Assembly: GCA_039583875.1 (NCBI GenBank)
Contig: CM077155.1
Span: forward strand, 7,986,043 to 8,050,042
Reading direction: 5' to 3'
Source of the DNA: Platanthera guangdongensis
Lineage: Eukaryota > Streptophyta > Magnoliopsida > Asparagales > Orchidaceae
Length of the DNA stretch: 64,000 nt
This document shows positions 45,637 to 58,109 of the stretch, in pieces. Below the pieces are notes generated by a model, which was not told the DNA's origin, ran no database searches, and worked only from the letters and a program-made list of their open reading frames with translations. A program made the translations under genes and the position numbers. Each line of letters begins with the position of its first letter. Within the stretch, counting starts at the first letter, position 1.

Positions 45637-46898
45637 CACTTCCACACTTAGACTTTTGCTAGTCCCTAGCAAAGGATAATTCATAACAATTACCTGGGTA
45701 AAGGGCACTACACAGAGTATGCTTCAATGATACCCTTTTTCTTCTTCTTGCAAAACCCATTAACCACGACATCCTCAAAAGATTTGCTTTACTAAGATGA
45801 TAAGTTTAGCAATCAATAGGACCCAAACCATTCACAAATCCATTATTTAGATGGAAGGTTAGTGCTCAACTAAAAATTATAGTGTGGTGCATGGTTTTCT
45901 CAAATAAAGAATGTACTCTCATGCAATACTTCCTTTTGAACCCCCACATCTACAGGAAATGATAGGCATATGCTAAGCAATTGATCTAGCCTTCCCATGA
46001 GTTAGTAATATAACACTGAAGCTTGAATATGTGTAAGCTTGGTTCAGCGTTTGTGGATAACTTTGATAATGGAATGATGTTCCCTAGTTAATGGTCTTAA
46101 TGATTCGTTAAATTGTGGGGTTTGTCATATTTGTTTCTAAGATTATTCATAGTAGGGATCTTTCCAAGTATAAGTGTACATACCTAGGCCACATGTCACT
46201 ATGATAGTTCTTCTTTTATTTTATTTTTTATCATAGTTGGGATCATTCCAAGTGCGCATTCACATACTCAGGCCGCATATCACTATGAATTTTTTCTTTC
46301 TTTTTCGCTCTTTTCTCAGATATATCATAGTAGGGATCATTACAAGTATGTGGACATATACTCAGGCCGCATATCACTATGATTTTCACAACCTCACAAT
46401 AGGCTAACTTATTAAGACACAACTAGTTGGAACATGTGGAATTTTTAGTCGCGGAATGGAATGTATGGAATGGTTCAAGCTTAAATGTGAATGATCAAAA
46501 ATGGACTAACTAACTAACTCATGCTTTGGTATACATCGTTTACTTAGTTCTTACTCACCACTCCCCATTGGATTTAGAGGACCATGTTGGTAAGAATGCA
46601 ATGGAAGTACATTCATAAAAAAATAGTGCAGGAAAACACTTGCTTAAGTGAGCTCAATCAAACCAATCATCTTTCTAACTTCAAATTTATTAGTTGGATT
46701 CTTAAGATTTACATGCCCTATCAATCAGTAAATAAATCTAGAGTAAGCCATATATTAATTAATCAAGAGCATTATTTAGTATCATCAAAGTCGAGATAAA
46801 AGTAGCCCTTACCCAAAGTGGAACGGCTACACCACCTCCACACTTTAAAATGTTTCTAGTCACTAGCAACTCTACTCCCAGATTTATGAAAATAATGT
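45637..46898 (-). other. Athila 3' non-coding region
   Basis: Begins with CACTTCCACACTTAGAC beside the LTR, whose complement is the Athila polypurine tract region. No ORF is supported. It contains the tandem repeats at 46146-46385. Confidence 0.7.
46146..46385. repeat. Three tandem copies in the Athila 3' region
   Basis: Units of about 75-85 bp with ATCATAGTAGGGATC, CCAAGTAT, CTCAGGCC and CATATCACTATGA in order. Ends of each unit (ATCATAGT / ACTATGA) are mutually inverted. Confidence 0.75.
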
Positions 46899-46907
46899 AC
46901 CGTTATG

Positions 46908-47752
46908 GCATTATCACTGTTTTAAATATCCTCTACTCCGACATGTCCGACATGTCTCCCGACATGTCCGACATGTCTCCCGACATGTTATTTTTTAGAG
47001 GAAAACGATATGTTTTTCTCAAAATAATAGATTATTTCCTTTTGTAAAATATAGGCCGACATGTCCGATCTTTTTCGATATATCAGCCGACACGACCTTT
47101 AAATATGTCACCCGATATTTTATTTTATGTTATATTTGCAGACAAATATCATATATTTAAATCACATATGGATACTATATTATGTATACTATATTATGTA
47201 TGTTTAAATCGATTAAACTTATTATTTCAATTTTTTAACGTTTTATTTTTACAATCAATTTTGTATAATTATTTCACAAATTTTTAATTTCATATTATAA
47301 AAAATAGGAAAATATTTAATATATTTATTAGGTGATTGTTTCATATTTTTAATATAAATTTATAAGTTTGAAAAAACTTATAATAAATCAAGTATTTTTA
47401 ACTTTTAAATCTTTTTTATTTGCAATGAACTTATTGTTATCAAAATAAAATTAGTGTATAGTATTAAATATATTTTACAATGTATCATTTTGTATTTGTT
47501 AATAATATTTTTTCTTAGATACTATTTAAATTTATTTCATAATATAAATGACTCATTTTTTATTTATTTGTTATATTATTTTTCTATTTTTATAACATAT
47601 AATTATAGTTAGTATACATTAAATAAAAATTTTATTTATAATATATGGAAATCCGATATTTTAAAATATCCACGACATGTCTCCGACTTGCGACATCCGA
47701 CATTTTAAAACACAATCTGATATGTGTCTGACATCCGATATTTAAAACATTG
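46908..47752. mobile_element. Non-autonomous TIR DNA element
   Basis: About 845 bp between two copies of ACCGTTATG (46899-46907 and 47753-47761). The inverted ends share TGTTTTAAATATC. Sub-terminal GACATGTC palindromes and CCGACAT repeats lie at both ends (46940-46986, 47670-47740). The interior is very AT-rich and non-coding. A 9-bp duplication favours a Mutator-like origin; an 8-bp reading would suggest hAT. It sits in the Athila 3' region. Confidence 0.7.
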
Positions 47753-47763
47753 ACCGTTATGTT

Positions 47764-47970
47764 TTAAATTATTTTGTCAATCGAGCACATAGAGATAAAG
47801 AAGAAAGCAAGTAGAAATAAAAGAACTCCCATAACAAATGAAGTTGCAATAGGATTGAACCACATGTTCTCAAATTGACCCACGCTTCCTAAAAGTGCTC
47901 CTCCCATTGCGTGATAAGTTTCCTTGGTTAACTCTTGCATCTCCTGCATGGAAATGGCCATCGAAAGCAA
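47764..47970 (-). pseudogene. Athila ORF with one membrane segment (env-like C-terminus?)
   Basis: 68 codons with a strongly hydrophobic run near residues 40-60 (ATSFVMGVLLFLLAFFFISM) and a short tail. It lies downstream of the ORF2 region on the same strand, where some Athila elements encode an env-like protein with a C-terminal membrane segment. It is too short and isolated for a confident call. Confidence 0.35.
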
Positions 47971-48352
47971 CAGAATAGATGTGTCACAAAGGATTAGATG
48001 AAAATAAATATATATCTAGCTTGTTCAATTGGGCAATGAAACGAAGAAATAAACCACTATGTCTTACTACCTCATCACATAAACTGGCAACATTGTTCAT
48101 GAAAGCATTACACAAATCAAAATAACTTGCTATTATAAAAGCACAAGTCCAAAATATCCATAATGTGCACTCTAACAAGGTGTCATATATGAGTATACTT
48201 CCAAAACCGTGCATCGACATAAATTAGCATAATGCATAGCGCCAAACAAAATATAATATGTCCACAGCGGAGCACCGAACCCAAATAAAGTTTAACAAAG
48301 CACAGTCCAGATATCATATAAATAAAACCAAACCCAAAAGAAACATGATAAT

Positions 48353-49440
48353 CTACTCGTCGTCACCTTCCTTGTCAGTAGTACCAGCAGCATCCTCATC
48401 CTCGTCCTCGTCATCATCGTCCTCTTCAACATTCTCTTCAGCATCCTCTTTAGCATCCATGTGCACTATGCGAGGGTCCACTCGCTCGCAGTCGGAATTG
48501 AGCAAATAGCCTTCAACATCAAAATGCTTTCGCATCCTCAACCTGGACTGCGGCCTAGGGAGCTTCACTTTTTCCAATAACTTGTAGAGGATAGCACGTT
48601 GATCATCTAATTCCTCTTGCACATACAGATGGTGACACCTTTGGTATGCTTTTATATATTGGATATCTTCCATCATCGCATCAGAATCACCTCCTCCTTC
48701 TTCGAACGGAACTTCAATGTCTAGCAGCTCATCATCCTGTGTCGTCGAGGGCTGCACTTTTGGAGGATCCTCAGCCACTTTGATGCAAACTTCCACCACA
48801 GTCTTGGTGATGTGCCCATTCAACCTTTTCACCACATCATCTTCTTCTACCTCAATGCCAACCGCTCGACAAAGCTCCATGATAAGAACCAGAAACCATA
48901 ATTGCTTTGGGTTCTTTTCCCTTATCTTTGCCTTCAATTGGAGAGCAATTACCTTCCCCAAAGCAACTTAAATTCCTTTGATAATGTAATATATAAGTGC
49001 TATCTTCTGGAGAAATACACTATTGAGATGCTTAGTTGGGAGGATGGTAGCGTTGATGAATAATAGCCACACTTTGGCTTTCCTAGTCAAGCATGTGGAC
49101 TTCATGGATTTAGATGCCAGATTAGCCCATTCTGGTTCGGATGTGTGACAAACCACTGCTGCCATTTCCTATGGTGTGACAGTATCTAAGATGGTAGTGT
49201 AATCATCATGGCTCTGATCGTGCAGCTCGAACAACTCTGAAATCCTCTCAGCCGAGAAATCGATGTCCTTGCCTCGAACGATAGCCGTCTCCCCCTCCGC
49301 AATCTTGGCATTTGCGTAGAATTCATAAGCAAGGGAGTGGGCAACCTCTGTCCTTGGGTAACAGAAATGTTCCCACTTGAGGGCACAAATTTGGTTTGCA
49401 TAGCTTACATTCCTGTTCAGGCTATAATGAATGGAATATC
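48353..49440 (-). pseudogene. Athila ORF2, plant-transposon-domain protein, broken
   Basis: Three pieces on the minus strand: about 49440-49186 (readable in the frame with WEHFCYPRTEV, EFYANAK and IVRGKDIDFSAERISELFEL), 49165-48968 (WLLFINATILPTKHLNS) and 48961-48353 (GKVIALQLK ... a Lys/Arg-rich then Asp/Glu-rich tail, about 25 acidic residues near the end). The order resembles the 'putative plant transposon protein' domain of Athila and Sirevirus extra ORFs. Its role is unknown. Stops and frame breaks separate the pieces. Confidence 0.65.
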
Positions 49441-50037
49441 CCTTAGATGCATCGCTCAGACTTAGGGCAATTGCTGGAGCTTGAGTCTGTTTCGCTCCTA
49501 TTTCTAGAAATGCAATACATAGTCTCTACTAAGGAAAAACGCTCCGGTAGAACTAAGGTTTTCTGGAGAACAGGGGAGGCACATGGTTCCAAGCTGCCGG
49601 AGGCTGTAGACTACGATGAACGGAACGGAATCGTCCAGGGGAACAATAAATCCCGATGTCGCTGTCATAACGTTTGGACTCGGTTCAGCTAAAGGGGCGT
49701 TATTCCAGACAGAACTCGAAAAGAGCCAACAACAGATTTCGTTGTTGCAGTTTTTTTTATTTTCCCACAAAAACCTTTTTACCAGTCAACTGCAACTTCA
49801 ATTTCGCAGATTGCAACATCTTGATTTCAGTTAAATGGCCGAAATTATCCTTCCTTTCTTGCTCATCCAACAACATTCTCCCTCTTAAGCTTAGACTATA
49901 AAGACAAAATACATTATACTAACTTCTAATATGAAAACAAACATGTAATTATATGCTTACTACTACACTACGATGGGTTGCCTCCCACCAAGCGCCTCCT
50001 TTAACCGTCTCGGCAAGACGTTTCTCTTCGTCACCCG
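49441..50037 (-). other. Athila spacer between pol and ORF2
   Basis: No supported ORF. Short T-rich runs only. Confidence 0.5.
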
Positions 50038-51225
50038 TCATTGCAAATTCATGACCGTCGACTCCAGACGTTCAATATCTATATGATATTCCTTCAACCT
50101 TTGGCCATTCACCTTGAATTCGGATCCATACTTCTCATTGCAAATCGTGATTACCCCATACGGGTGCACCTTCTTCACTATAAATGGTCCCGACCATCTC
50201 GATTTTAGTTTTCCCAGGAATAATTTAATTCTTGAGTTAAATAACAATACCAATTGCCCGGTCTTGAACTCTTTCACCGTTAATCTTGCGTCGTGCCATT
50301 TTTTGTTCGCTCTTTATAAAGTTTGACGCTCTCGTATGCGTTGGACCGAATTTCTTCCAATTCATTAATTTGCAGTAGCCTTTTATTGCCCGCCTCTTGG
50401 AAGTCAGTTTAATTTCTTAAGTACCCAATACGCCTTATGTTCCAACTCCACCGGAAGGTGACACACTTTCCCATAGATCAATTTATATAGTGTTAATCCT
50501 ATCGGGGTTTTAAACGTCGTTCTATAGGCCCATAATGCATTACTTAGCTTTTGTGACCAATCCCTGCGCGTTGCATTCACCGTTTTCTCTAAGATGGTCT
50601 TGATTTCACGATTTGACACCTCAGCTAAGCCATTGGTTTGTGGATGGTATGCAAGGGATACTTTATGCGTTACACCATATTTTTTTAGCAGAGTTTTAAA
50701 TTGTAAATTACAAAAGTGCGCCCCTCTATCACTAATTATTGTCCTCGGTGTACCAAATTTAGTGAAGATGTTAGACCTCAGAAATTTTAACACCACCTTG
50801 GCATCATTTCTCTAGGTGGCTATCGCTTCTACCCACTTTGACAAATAATCTACGGCTAGCAAAATATATAAATTTCCATCGGAGTTGACAAAGGGGCCCA
50901 TGAAATCAATCCCCCATACATAAAAGACTTCTACTTCAAGGATGTCATTCATGGGCATGCCTGCTCTCCGTTGAAGATTTCCAACACGTTGTCAACGATT
51001 GCACTGTCCTATAAAGTGATGAGAATCCTTGAATAAGGTTGGCGAATAAAATCCTGACTCTAAAACCTTCATCGCTGTTCGGTCTCCCTTATAGTGTCCT
51101 CCATAAGGTGATGCATGACACCTTTCTAGAATACTATGAACTTCCATCTCGGGCACACACCTACGAATAATTTGATGAGCGCCAATTTTAAATAGATACG
51201 GTTCATACCATAGGTAAAACTTCAC
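50038..51225 (-). pseudogene. pol: Athila integrase, broken
   Basis: The HHCC zinc-binding part lies at 51225-50992 (HQIIRRCVPE...ERCHASPYGGHY). The core follows with D in GIDFMGP near 50910, D in IISDRGAHF near 50730 and E in [10 protein letters not shown] near 50630. A C-terminal DNA-binding region lies at 50277-50041 ([15 protein letters not shown]). Stops near 50990, 50812 and 50403 break it. Confidence 0.85.
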
Positions 51226-51480
51226 CTGATGAAGGAATCACTTCCTTTGTTGGTAGCTAAAATCCGGTGGAAAAACCTTGCTAACTATATAGTTAACAAA
51301 ATCAGCATACCATGGGATGCTCCCTTCTGTGACTGCAAGAAAACTCTCATCTGGGAAACATTCCTTAATCTCAATGTGAACGTCTTTCTCACACCCATTC
51401 TCTAATCTCGACAAGTGGTCGACAATCGGGTTTTCTGCTCCCTTACGATCCTTGATCTCAAAATCAAACTCTTGAAGGAG

Positions 51481-52764
51481 TCAAACCCATCTAATAAGCC
51501 TAGGTTTAGCATCCTTTTTCTCCACTAGATATCTGATTGTCGCGTGGTCCGTGTAAACTATGACTGTAGAACTAATCAGATAAGCGCGGAATTTGTTGAA
51601 AGCACAAACCACCGCTAGGAGTTCCTTTTCTGTAGTTGTATAGTTTACTTGGGTGTTGATAAGAGTCTTACTAGCATAGTGAATGGTGTGGAAAACTTTG
51701 TCATGCATTTTCCCCAACACGGCTCCCACCGCATATTTGCTCGCATTGCACATGAGTACAAAGGGTAATGAGAAATCGGGTGCCTTGACAATGGGTGCCG
51801 AGATTAATTTTTCTTTTAACGTTTGAAATGCTTCTAAGCACTCGTCATCGAAAATAAAAGGTGTATCTTTCTCGAGTAAATTGCATAAGGGCTTTGTGAT
51901 TTTTGAAAAATCTCTAATGAACCGCCTATAGAATCCGGCATGGCCTAGGAAACTACGAATGGCCTTGACATTCATTGGCGGAGAAAGTTTTTCAATCACT
52001 TCAATCTTTGCTCGATCCACTTCTAGCCCTTGACTCGATACCTTATGTCCTAATACAATGCCCTCACGTACCATAAAATGGCACTTCTCGCAGTTTAGTA
52101 CTAAGTTATTCTCAACACAACGAGCCAATACCCTCCCCAGACATGCCAAACATGCATCGAACGATTTACCAAAGATGGAAAAATCGTCCATGAATACCTC
52201 GATTCCATACTCTACCGGATCAATGCCACGAGCGATGAGATCAGCCAGTATTGCCAAAATACAACGCTGAAATGTGGCGGGACCGTTGCATAATCCAAAT
52301 GGTAGTCTCATAAACGCAAATGTACCAAAGGGGCATGTAAATATTGTCTTCTCTTGATCTTCTGGTGCAACCATAAGCTGGTTGTATCCTGAATATCAGT
52401 CCAAGAAACAAAAATAGTGGTCACCTGTCAATCTATCTAAGACATGGTCAAGGAATGGTAACGGAAAATGATCTTTTCTAGTCACCTTGTTCAATTTTCG
52501 ATAATCAATACATATCCTCCATCCCGTGACGGCCCTAGTAGGTATAAGTTCATTATTTTCATTCTTAACCAGCGTTACCCCTCCCCTCTTTGGTATGAAA
52601 TGCATCAGGCTTACCCACTTGCTATCTAAAATACGATAAATAATGTCCGCGTCCAGCCACTTAATGATTTCCTTCATCACCACCACCTTCATTGGAGGAC
52701 TAAGCCTTCGTTGATGTTCGATGGATCCTTCTCCCCATCTTCTAATAGAATTTTGTGCATACAT
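51481..52764 (-). pseudogene. pol: Athila reverse transcriptase and RNase H, broken
   Basis: RT begins near 52660 with SKWVSLMHFIPKRGG. It keeps [24 protein letters not shown] and the catalytic box [10 protein letters not shown] near 52195. RNase H has [11 protein letters not shown] and [16 protein letters not shown], ending near 51485. A TGA near 52393 falls where Gly is expected (FLD-YSGYNQ). It overlaps the protease frame at 52689-52764 because of a frameshift. Confidence 0.9.
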
Positions 52765-53546
52765 ATGGATGGGCTAATCCCCTTGATGTCGACAAAAGTC
52801 CAACCAATCGCTTCCTTAAACTCCCTTAGTAACTCAATTAATTTTAACTCTTCTTTCATTCTTAATGATGCATTGATTATGACCGGAAGAGTGTTATCTT
52901 CCTCTAGAAATACATACTTAAGGTGTTCAGGTAGTGGTTTTAGTTCCAATTTAGGAGGTTCAATGATAGACGGTTTCATAATTCTTGGTTCGCTTGGCCT
53001 AGTTATCACTTCAAAACTCTTATATGGTGGCAACCTTTCACATGAATTGAGTATGTGAACAACTTCTTCCATTACTCTATCTTCTTCACCCTCGTCGTTA
53101 ACTAAGATGTCTAACAATCTATGTTCAAAATCTTCTTTCTCATGTGTCGACCTAGAGGGCACCTCAACTTCTTTAATTGAATAGCATTCTTCTTTATCTT
53201 CAGGGAATTTCATGGCCTTAAGGATATTGAAGGTTACCTCCTCTTCGTTAACTCTCATTGTTAGCTCACCATTTTGTACATCTATAAGGGTGCGTCCTAT
53301 GGCTAAAAATGATCTTCCTAGAATAATAGGAACTTCCTTAACCTCATCCATATCTAGCACCACAAAATCGGCTGGAAAGATGAATTTATCCACCTTAACC
53401 AATACATCCTCAACAATTCCCTTAGGAAAAGCTAAAGTCCTATCGGACAACTGTAGAGTAAGAGATGTTGATGTAATCTCTCTCAAGCCTAATTTTGTGT
53501 AAATAGATAAGGGCATCAGATTGATGCTAGCTCCCAAGTCACACAA
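52689..53546 (-). pseudogene. pol: Athila protease and linker to RT
   Basis: Starts with the protease CDLGASINLMPLSI motif, where DxGA is the active site. ILGRSFLAIGRTLIDV, the usual flap-side motif, follows. A long acidic linker leads to the RT region (PLPEHLKYVFLEED). Confidence 0.88.
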
Positions 53547-55309
53547 TGCTCTCCCTGAAAAACGTAGTTCCTATCAAACATGGTATTGTAAAACTACCTG
53601 GATCTTTTAATTTTTGAGGTAGTTTCTTTTGTAATATTGCATTACATTCTTCAGTTAGGGCGACTATCTCACTCTCAATGAATTTCCTCTTCTTGGATAA
53701 GATGTCTTTCATAAACTTGACATAACTAGGCATCTGTTCAAGTGCCTCAGCAAACGGAATATTTATAGTTAATTTCTTAAAGATTTCCATAAACTTTTGG
53801 AATTGCTTATCAAGCTTTGTCTTCGCTAGTCTAGATGGGAAAGGAGGTGGAGGATAGATGATTTCTTTCTTTTTATTATTTAGTGGTTGAGCTTCAACTA
53901 CCTTCGGTTCCTTAACTTCTACGGGCTCTTCTTCTTGTGACCCCATTGGTCCATTTTCATGTTCCTTCCTCTCGTCATCTCTAGCTTTTTCTAACAGCCC
54001 ATCTCCACTTAGAATCTCTACCCCACTCCTTAGAGCGATTGCATTACAATGATTATGAGGTTCCTCTCTTGTTGGATTAGGCATAGTATCTGATGGTAAT
54101 GATCCAATCGTCCTTTTGCTTAACGTGGTTGCTAGTTACCCCAATGTGGTATCTAAAGATCTTAGAGATGTCTCAATCCCTCCAATCCTAGACTCATTCT
54201 TTTGGAACATCCCCACAATTACTTCGTCAGTTAACTTCCTAGGATTGTTTTGAGGATTCCCCTGGGTTGGATTAAGATTTTGTTGAAATCCCGGCGATTG
54301 GTTCACTCCTTGATTATTTCTCAAGAGAAATTAGGGTGATGTCGCCACTCGGGGTGATAATGATTAGCAAATCTCGGTGGAATTCGCCCTTGTTGTCCTC
54401 CTATAAAGTTTGCTTCCTCCGTTAATAGATTTAATTGTTTAACCGTTAGTGGTGCACTAGGCGCATGATTAGATAATGAGTCTAGCCTCTTGTTAATCAA
54501 GTTGAATTGTGATGCCATTTCGGCGGCTAAGGATGTGATTTGATCCACATGGTGCACACATGCTGGATTACTTGTTGCTTGTTTTCATATGCTTGGTAAT
54601 TATTAGACGTTATGCCTTCTAAAATGGCGTACGCATCTTCCGGATTTTTTTTCATTAGGGAACCTCCCGCGGCTCCATCTACTAGAATCATGGTTGCGGT
54701 TTGCAACCCGTTGTAAAACGTGGATACTTGCTGGTGTTGTGCTAACCCATGATGTGACCATTTTCTTAACAGCTCCTTAAAACGCTCACATGCGTCATAA
54801 AGAGTTTCCCCATGATATTGCATAAATGTAGTGATATCCCTAATCAACTTAGCCGTCTTAGAAGGTGGAAAATACTTATTTAAAAATTTAACTTCTAATT
54901 GGGCCCATGTGGTGATAGCATCATCGGGTAAAAAGTCCAACCAATCCTTCGCTCGACCTTCTAAGGAAAAAGGAAATGCTCTTAATTGAATTGCGTCTGC
55001 GGACACACCATTTGCCTTAAACATGTCGCATATTGTTAAGAAGGTTTTTAAATGAGAGTTTGCATCTTGATGGCTAAGAACCTCAAATTTGTTTAGTTGA
55101 ACATGTTGCATAATGAAAGGGTCCATCTTGAAATTATTGGCTTCTATAGCCGGTCGGGCTATACTCGTGTGCAAACCTCCCCTAAAAGGTGTGTTCTAAT
55201 CCATACATGTCATTCGGGGCGGCACGTGTTGATTATTTGGATTAGCTTGCCCGTTATGGTTCACGTGACACTCAATGTCATCCATAACTTGTTGTTCGTT
55301 ATCATCCAT
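53539..55309 (-). pseudogene. gag: Athila gag, broken
   Basis: Probable start ATGGATGATAACG at 55309, with a TAG in frame at 55198-55196. The Gag core at 55174-54527 has FPFSLEGRAKDWLDFLP and LNKYFPPSKTAKLI. The Gln/Pro/Asn-rich region (54557-54136) and the HCNAIALRSG region (54084-53539) follow in shifted frames. No zinc knuckle is visible, typical for Athila. Confidence 0.87.
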
Positions 55310-55540
55310 CTCAGGATGAATAATATTTTTCGTTCTAAGGTTTCTTCGATTTTGTCTGCAGGTGCGCTCTATTTATAAGTTTAGTGGCAATAATTCCGGT
55401 TTTCTATACCTTGACATACACCACAAAGCTTCGAAATAAGTACTAAACAAGAAAATAATTAAAAACAAAGTACTTGATCTCCAACTACTAAAGTTTAACT
55501 AATATTACGAGAAATAAAACACTAAACTAGTTGCGCTTCT

Positions 55541-55555
55541 CCGGCAACGGCGCCA
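55541..55555 (-). other. Athila primer binding site
   Basis: TGGCGCCGTTGCCGG on the minus strand, 6 bp from the 5' LTR. This is the tRNA-Asp-type PBS typical of Athila. Confidence 0.88.
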
Positions 55556-55561
55556 AAAACT

Positions 55562-56951
55562 TGATACGGCCAAAATGGATCTACGTAATCATGCAAGTGC
55601 ATGTGTCAAATCAAGTAATAAAATGATGAGTTGAGTTATTGTTCCTAGAGTAAGTGCAACGTTATTGCTCGTAATTACTAGCCTTACTCGTTCCTTGAAT
55701 CCAAGTGGGATACTTTTTTAGTGGATTTATTTGATAATAAAAAAAACTTAAACATATAATGATAAAACTAAACACGATTCTTGGAAAATACTTTTATCAA
55801 AGTTGGAGAAATGATCTTGCATGTTGTTTTCCCTTGCCTATTGTGATGAGGTTTCTAGTGATCTTTAATGGTTCTCTTCATTACTATCTTGCATCGATTT
55901 TAGAGTAGATTTCATCATCTCACGATCTCAGAATTTCATTTACCCAATTTCTTCTAGTTATCTCTAACTTAGGTGGAAAGTAAATAACATGATGAACAAA
56001 AATCAATGATGCTAACTCAAGAGGAAATCTCTTTCTCTCTTGACGCTATATTGGAGTTTATGCCACACTTACGTCACTCCTCTCTTGAATCTTGTAGCGC
56101 ATTAAAAAGATGGAATTTTGATTTAGAAAATTACGCAACTCCTCTCTCGAATCTCGCTGCGTAGAATAACGGATTCAACCCTAGATTAGCATAACTCCTC
56201 TCTCGAATCTCGTCATGCTAATTAGAAGATGAACGCTTGCTCAAAAATTTCCACAAATAAAGGACATAAACCCAATAAAGATAGCGATTCAAACAACCAT
56301 AGAATAAAAATTAAAGTAAAATCATCATAACAAGGCAAAGTACTCACATCATACAAGATCCATAAGATTAGTTCATGATAGAGGGATGAAACCAAATGAG
56401 AAGATCTAATACATGCTTAAGAATGTTAAATGATGCATGAATTTATTTTCAGCACTTCTCTGATGCTTCTTCCCCTTGAAGATCAGATGTCTCCGTCCCT
56501 AGCCGAAATTCTCCTTTGAAGATGATGGCTTCTTCTCAAAGTTCTTCCCCAAAATGATCATCATCCTCCAAGTAAATAATCTCCCTTTAATATGGTTGGT
56601 TTTTAGCACTAAAAACGTCAGCCCCTCATGAAGCGATGCATCCTTCCATAATTGAAAACGACGGTAATTTGAATTTTGAAATTTGAATTTCGGACAGACG
56701 ATTGTTGCAGTTTCAGAATTATTTGTTGCAACAACTGACCCATGCCGAAAATAAGAATTCAGCACTACTCCTCCAAGTTGATTTCTCTGTTGATTCTTGC
56801 ATAAAAACAATAGGATATGACCAACTTAATACAATAACATTAAATTTATATTTAATCATATTTTGTTAACATTTAAGCACATATATTCACATTTTCACTA
56901 AGCAAGAGGTAGAAATATTCGGCATAGATAACTTCATTTGGGAAGTTATCA
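55562..56951 (-). repeat. Athila 5' LTR
   Basis: 1,390 bp from TGATACGG to GTTATCA, followed by target duplication AACTC. It differs from the 3' LTR by a small number of substitutions and short indels. Confidence 0.93.
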
Positions 56952-56961
56952 AACTCCCCTT

Positions 56962-57178
56962 TTTGATTGTGAAGCCAATCCTTGGTGGACATTGTGGCTA
57001 TTGTGAAGTCAGTCCTTGGTGGACATTGTGGCTATTGTGAAGTCAGTCCTCGGTGGACATTGTTGTTATTGTGAAGCCAGACCTTGGTGGACATTGTGGC
57101 TATTGTGAAGCCAGTCCTTGGTGGACATTATGACTATTGTGAAGCCAGTTCTTGGTGGACAGTATAGCTATTGTGAGC
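56962..57178 (+). repeat. 38-bp tandem repeat in the solo LTR
   Basis: Six copies of a unit containing CCAGTCCTTGGTGGACATT and GTGGCTATTGTGAAG. It occupies the position where Tekay-1 has AAGTACTGG repeats. Confidence 0.85.
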
Positions 57179-58109
57179 TGTAAGCTCTTAAAAAGGCTTT
57201 GTGCCGAACAGGAAAGGTGAAACCGACCTGCGCCTTAGATTTGGCCTCGAGTACGTTGGTATTTGTGATGGCAAGACGACTTGAGCAATGGGGGGTGGCT
57301 GATCCATAATTGCATTATGTCCGTCCGACTTAGAGACCTGAAAGTGTGGTTAGCTAGTGCGCATAATGAGAGTCTTAGGCATGCGCGCCGTTAAGACTAA
57401 ATGCTCAATACCATTGGGTTTCGGACTGTGAACGGTGGTGTTGGCCCTGGTTTTCCGGCACACCAAGAATGTGCCCTGAGTGCACGGATCGTCGGGTCGC
57501 GTGGCTGACGGCTGTGATGTATTGTTTGTGCGTGAGAGCACAATGTATGATATATCTGCCTATGAATTGTTATGCCTGCAGGAAAGGAATACCAACTCCT
57601 CGGAAAATGTGTAGGGTCGTTATAAATTGGTCAGCTGAATGCTGACCGTTTCCTTGTTTTCCAACGCTTTGTGGGATGTCCCTATGCAGGTATTGGAGAG
57701 CCGAGCGGGAAATATAAGGGCTGAAGTCCCTTCTGCTGCTGCTACCGCTGCCGTTATCCCTTGAAGGCTAAGCAAAGTCCTTTTGTGTTGTGTTCATGTG
57801 TGGCCGGCCTGCGCGCCGATGTATGGAATTCACGCTTGTAAAGAGGAACTGAAAGGCCTTAAGGCCAAACATTATTGTATTTGTTGTACATTCCTATATA
57901 AATGTGGTTTTTATATTAGTGGATATTAGTGGACATTCCTGCTTTGAGTTCAGTATTATTGTTAAAAGCTTCCGCTAGAATGCTCTGTGTTAGGATGTGA
58001 TTATCAATTGGTATTAACCTGTAACCTCGCTGCTTGTTTTGTAGCATATGGTGTGGGGCCCCGACCAGACATTCTATTATATGCTATATGAACGGATGGA
58101 GTCGTTATA

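Larger units (their letters stand above)
44279..56951 (-). mobile_element. Athila-type Gypsy retrotransposon, complete
   Basis: 12.7 kb, with both LTRs starting TGATACG and ending GTTATCA on the plus strand, and AACTC on both sides (44274-44278, 56952-56956). The PBS is the Athila type (TGGCGCCGTTGCCGG). Minus-strand gag, protease, RT-RNase H and integrase are followed by a long 3' region with a second ORF. All genes are broken by stops and frameshifts. It is inserted in the solo LTR and itself holds a TIR element (46908-47752). Confidence 0.93.
43046..58109 (+). mobile_element. Solo LTR of a Tekay-like Gypsy, split by an Athila element
   Basis: Two pieces, 43046-44278 and 56957-58109, together about 2.39 kb, start TGTAACACCC and end CGTTATA (expected TTACA). 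They carry the same landmarks, in the same order, as the Tekay-1 3' LTR. Target duplications are CAGGA at 43041-43045 and TAGGA at 58110-58114. There is no internal region, so it is a solo LTR left by LTR-LTR recombination. It sits in Copia C gag. Confidence 0.85.
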
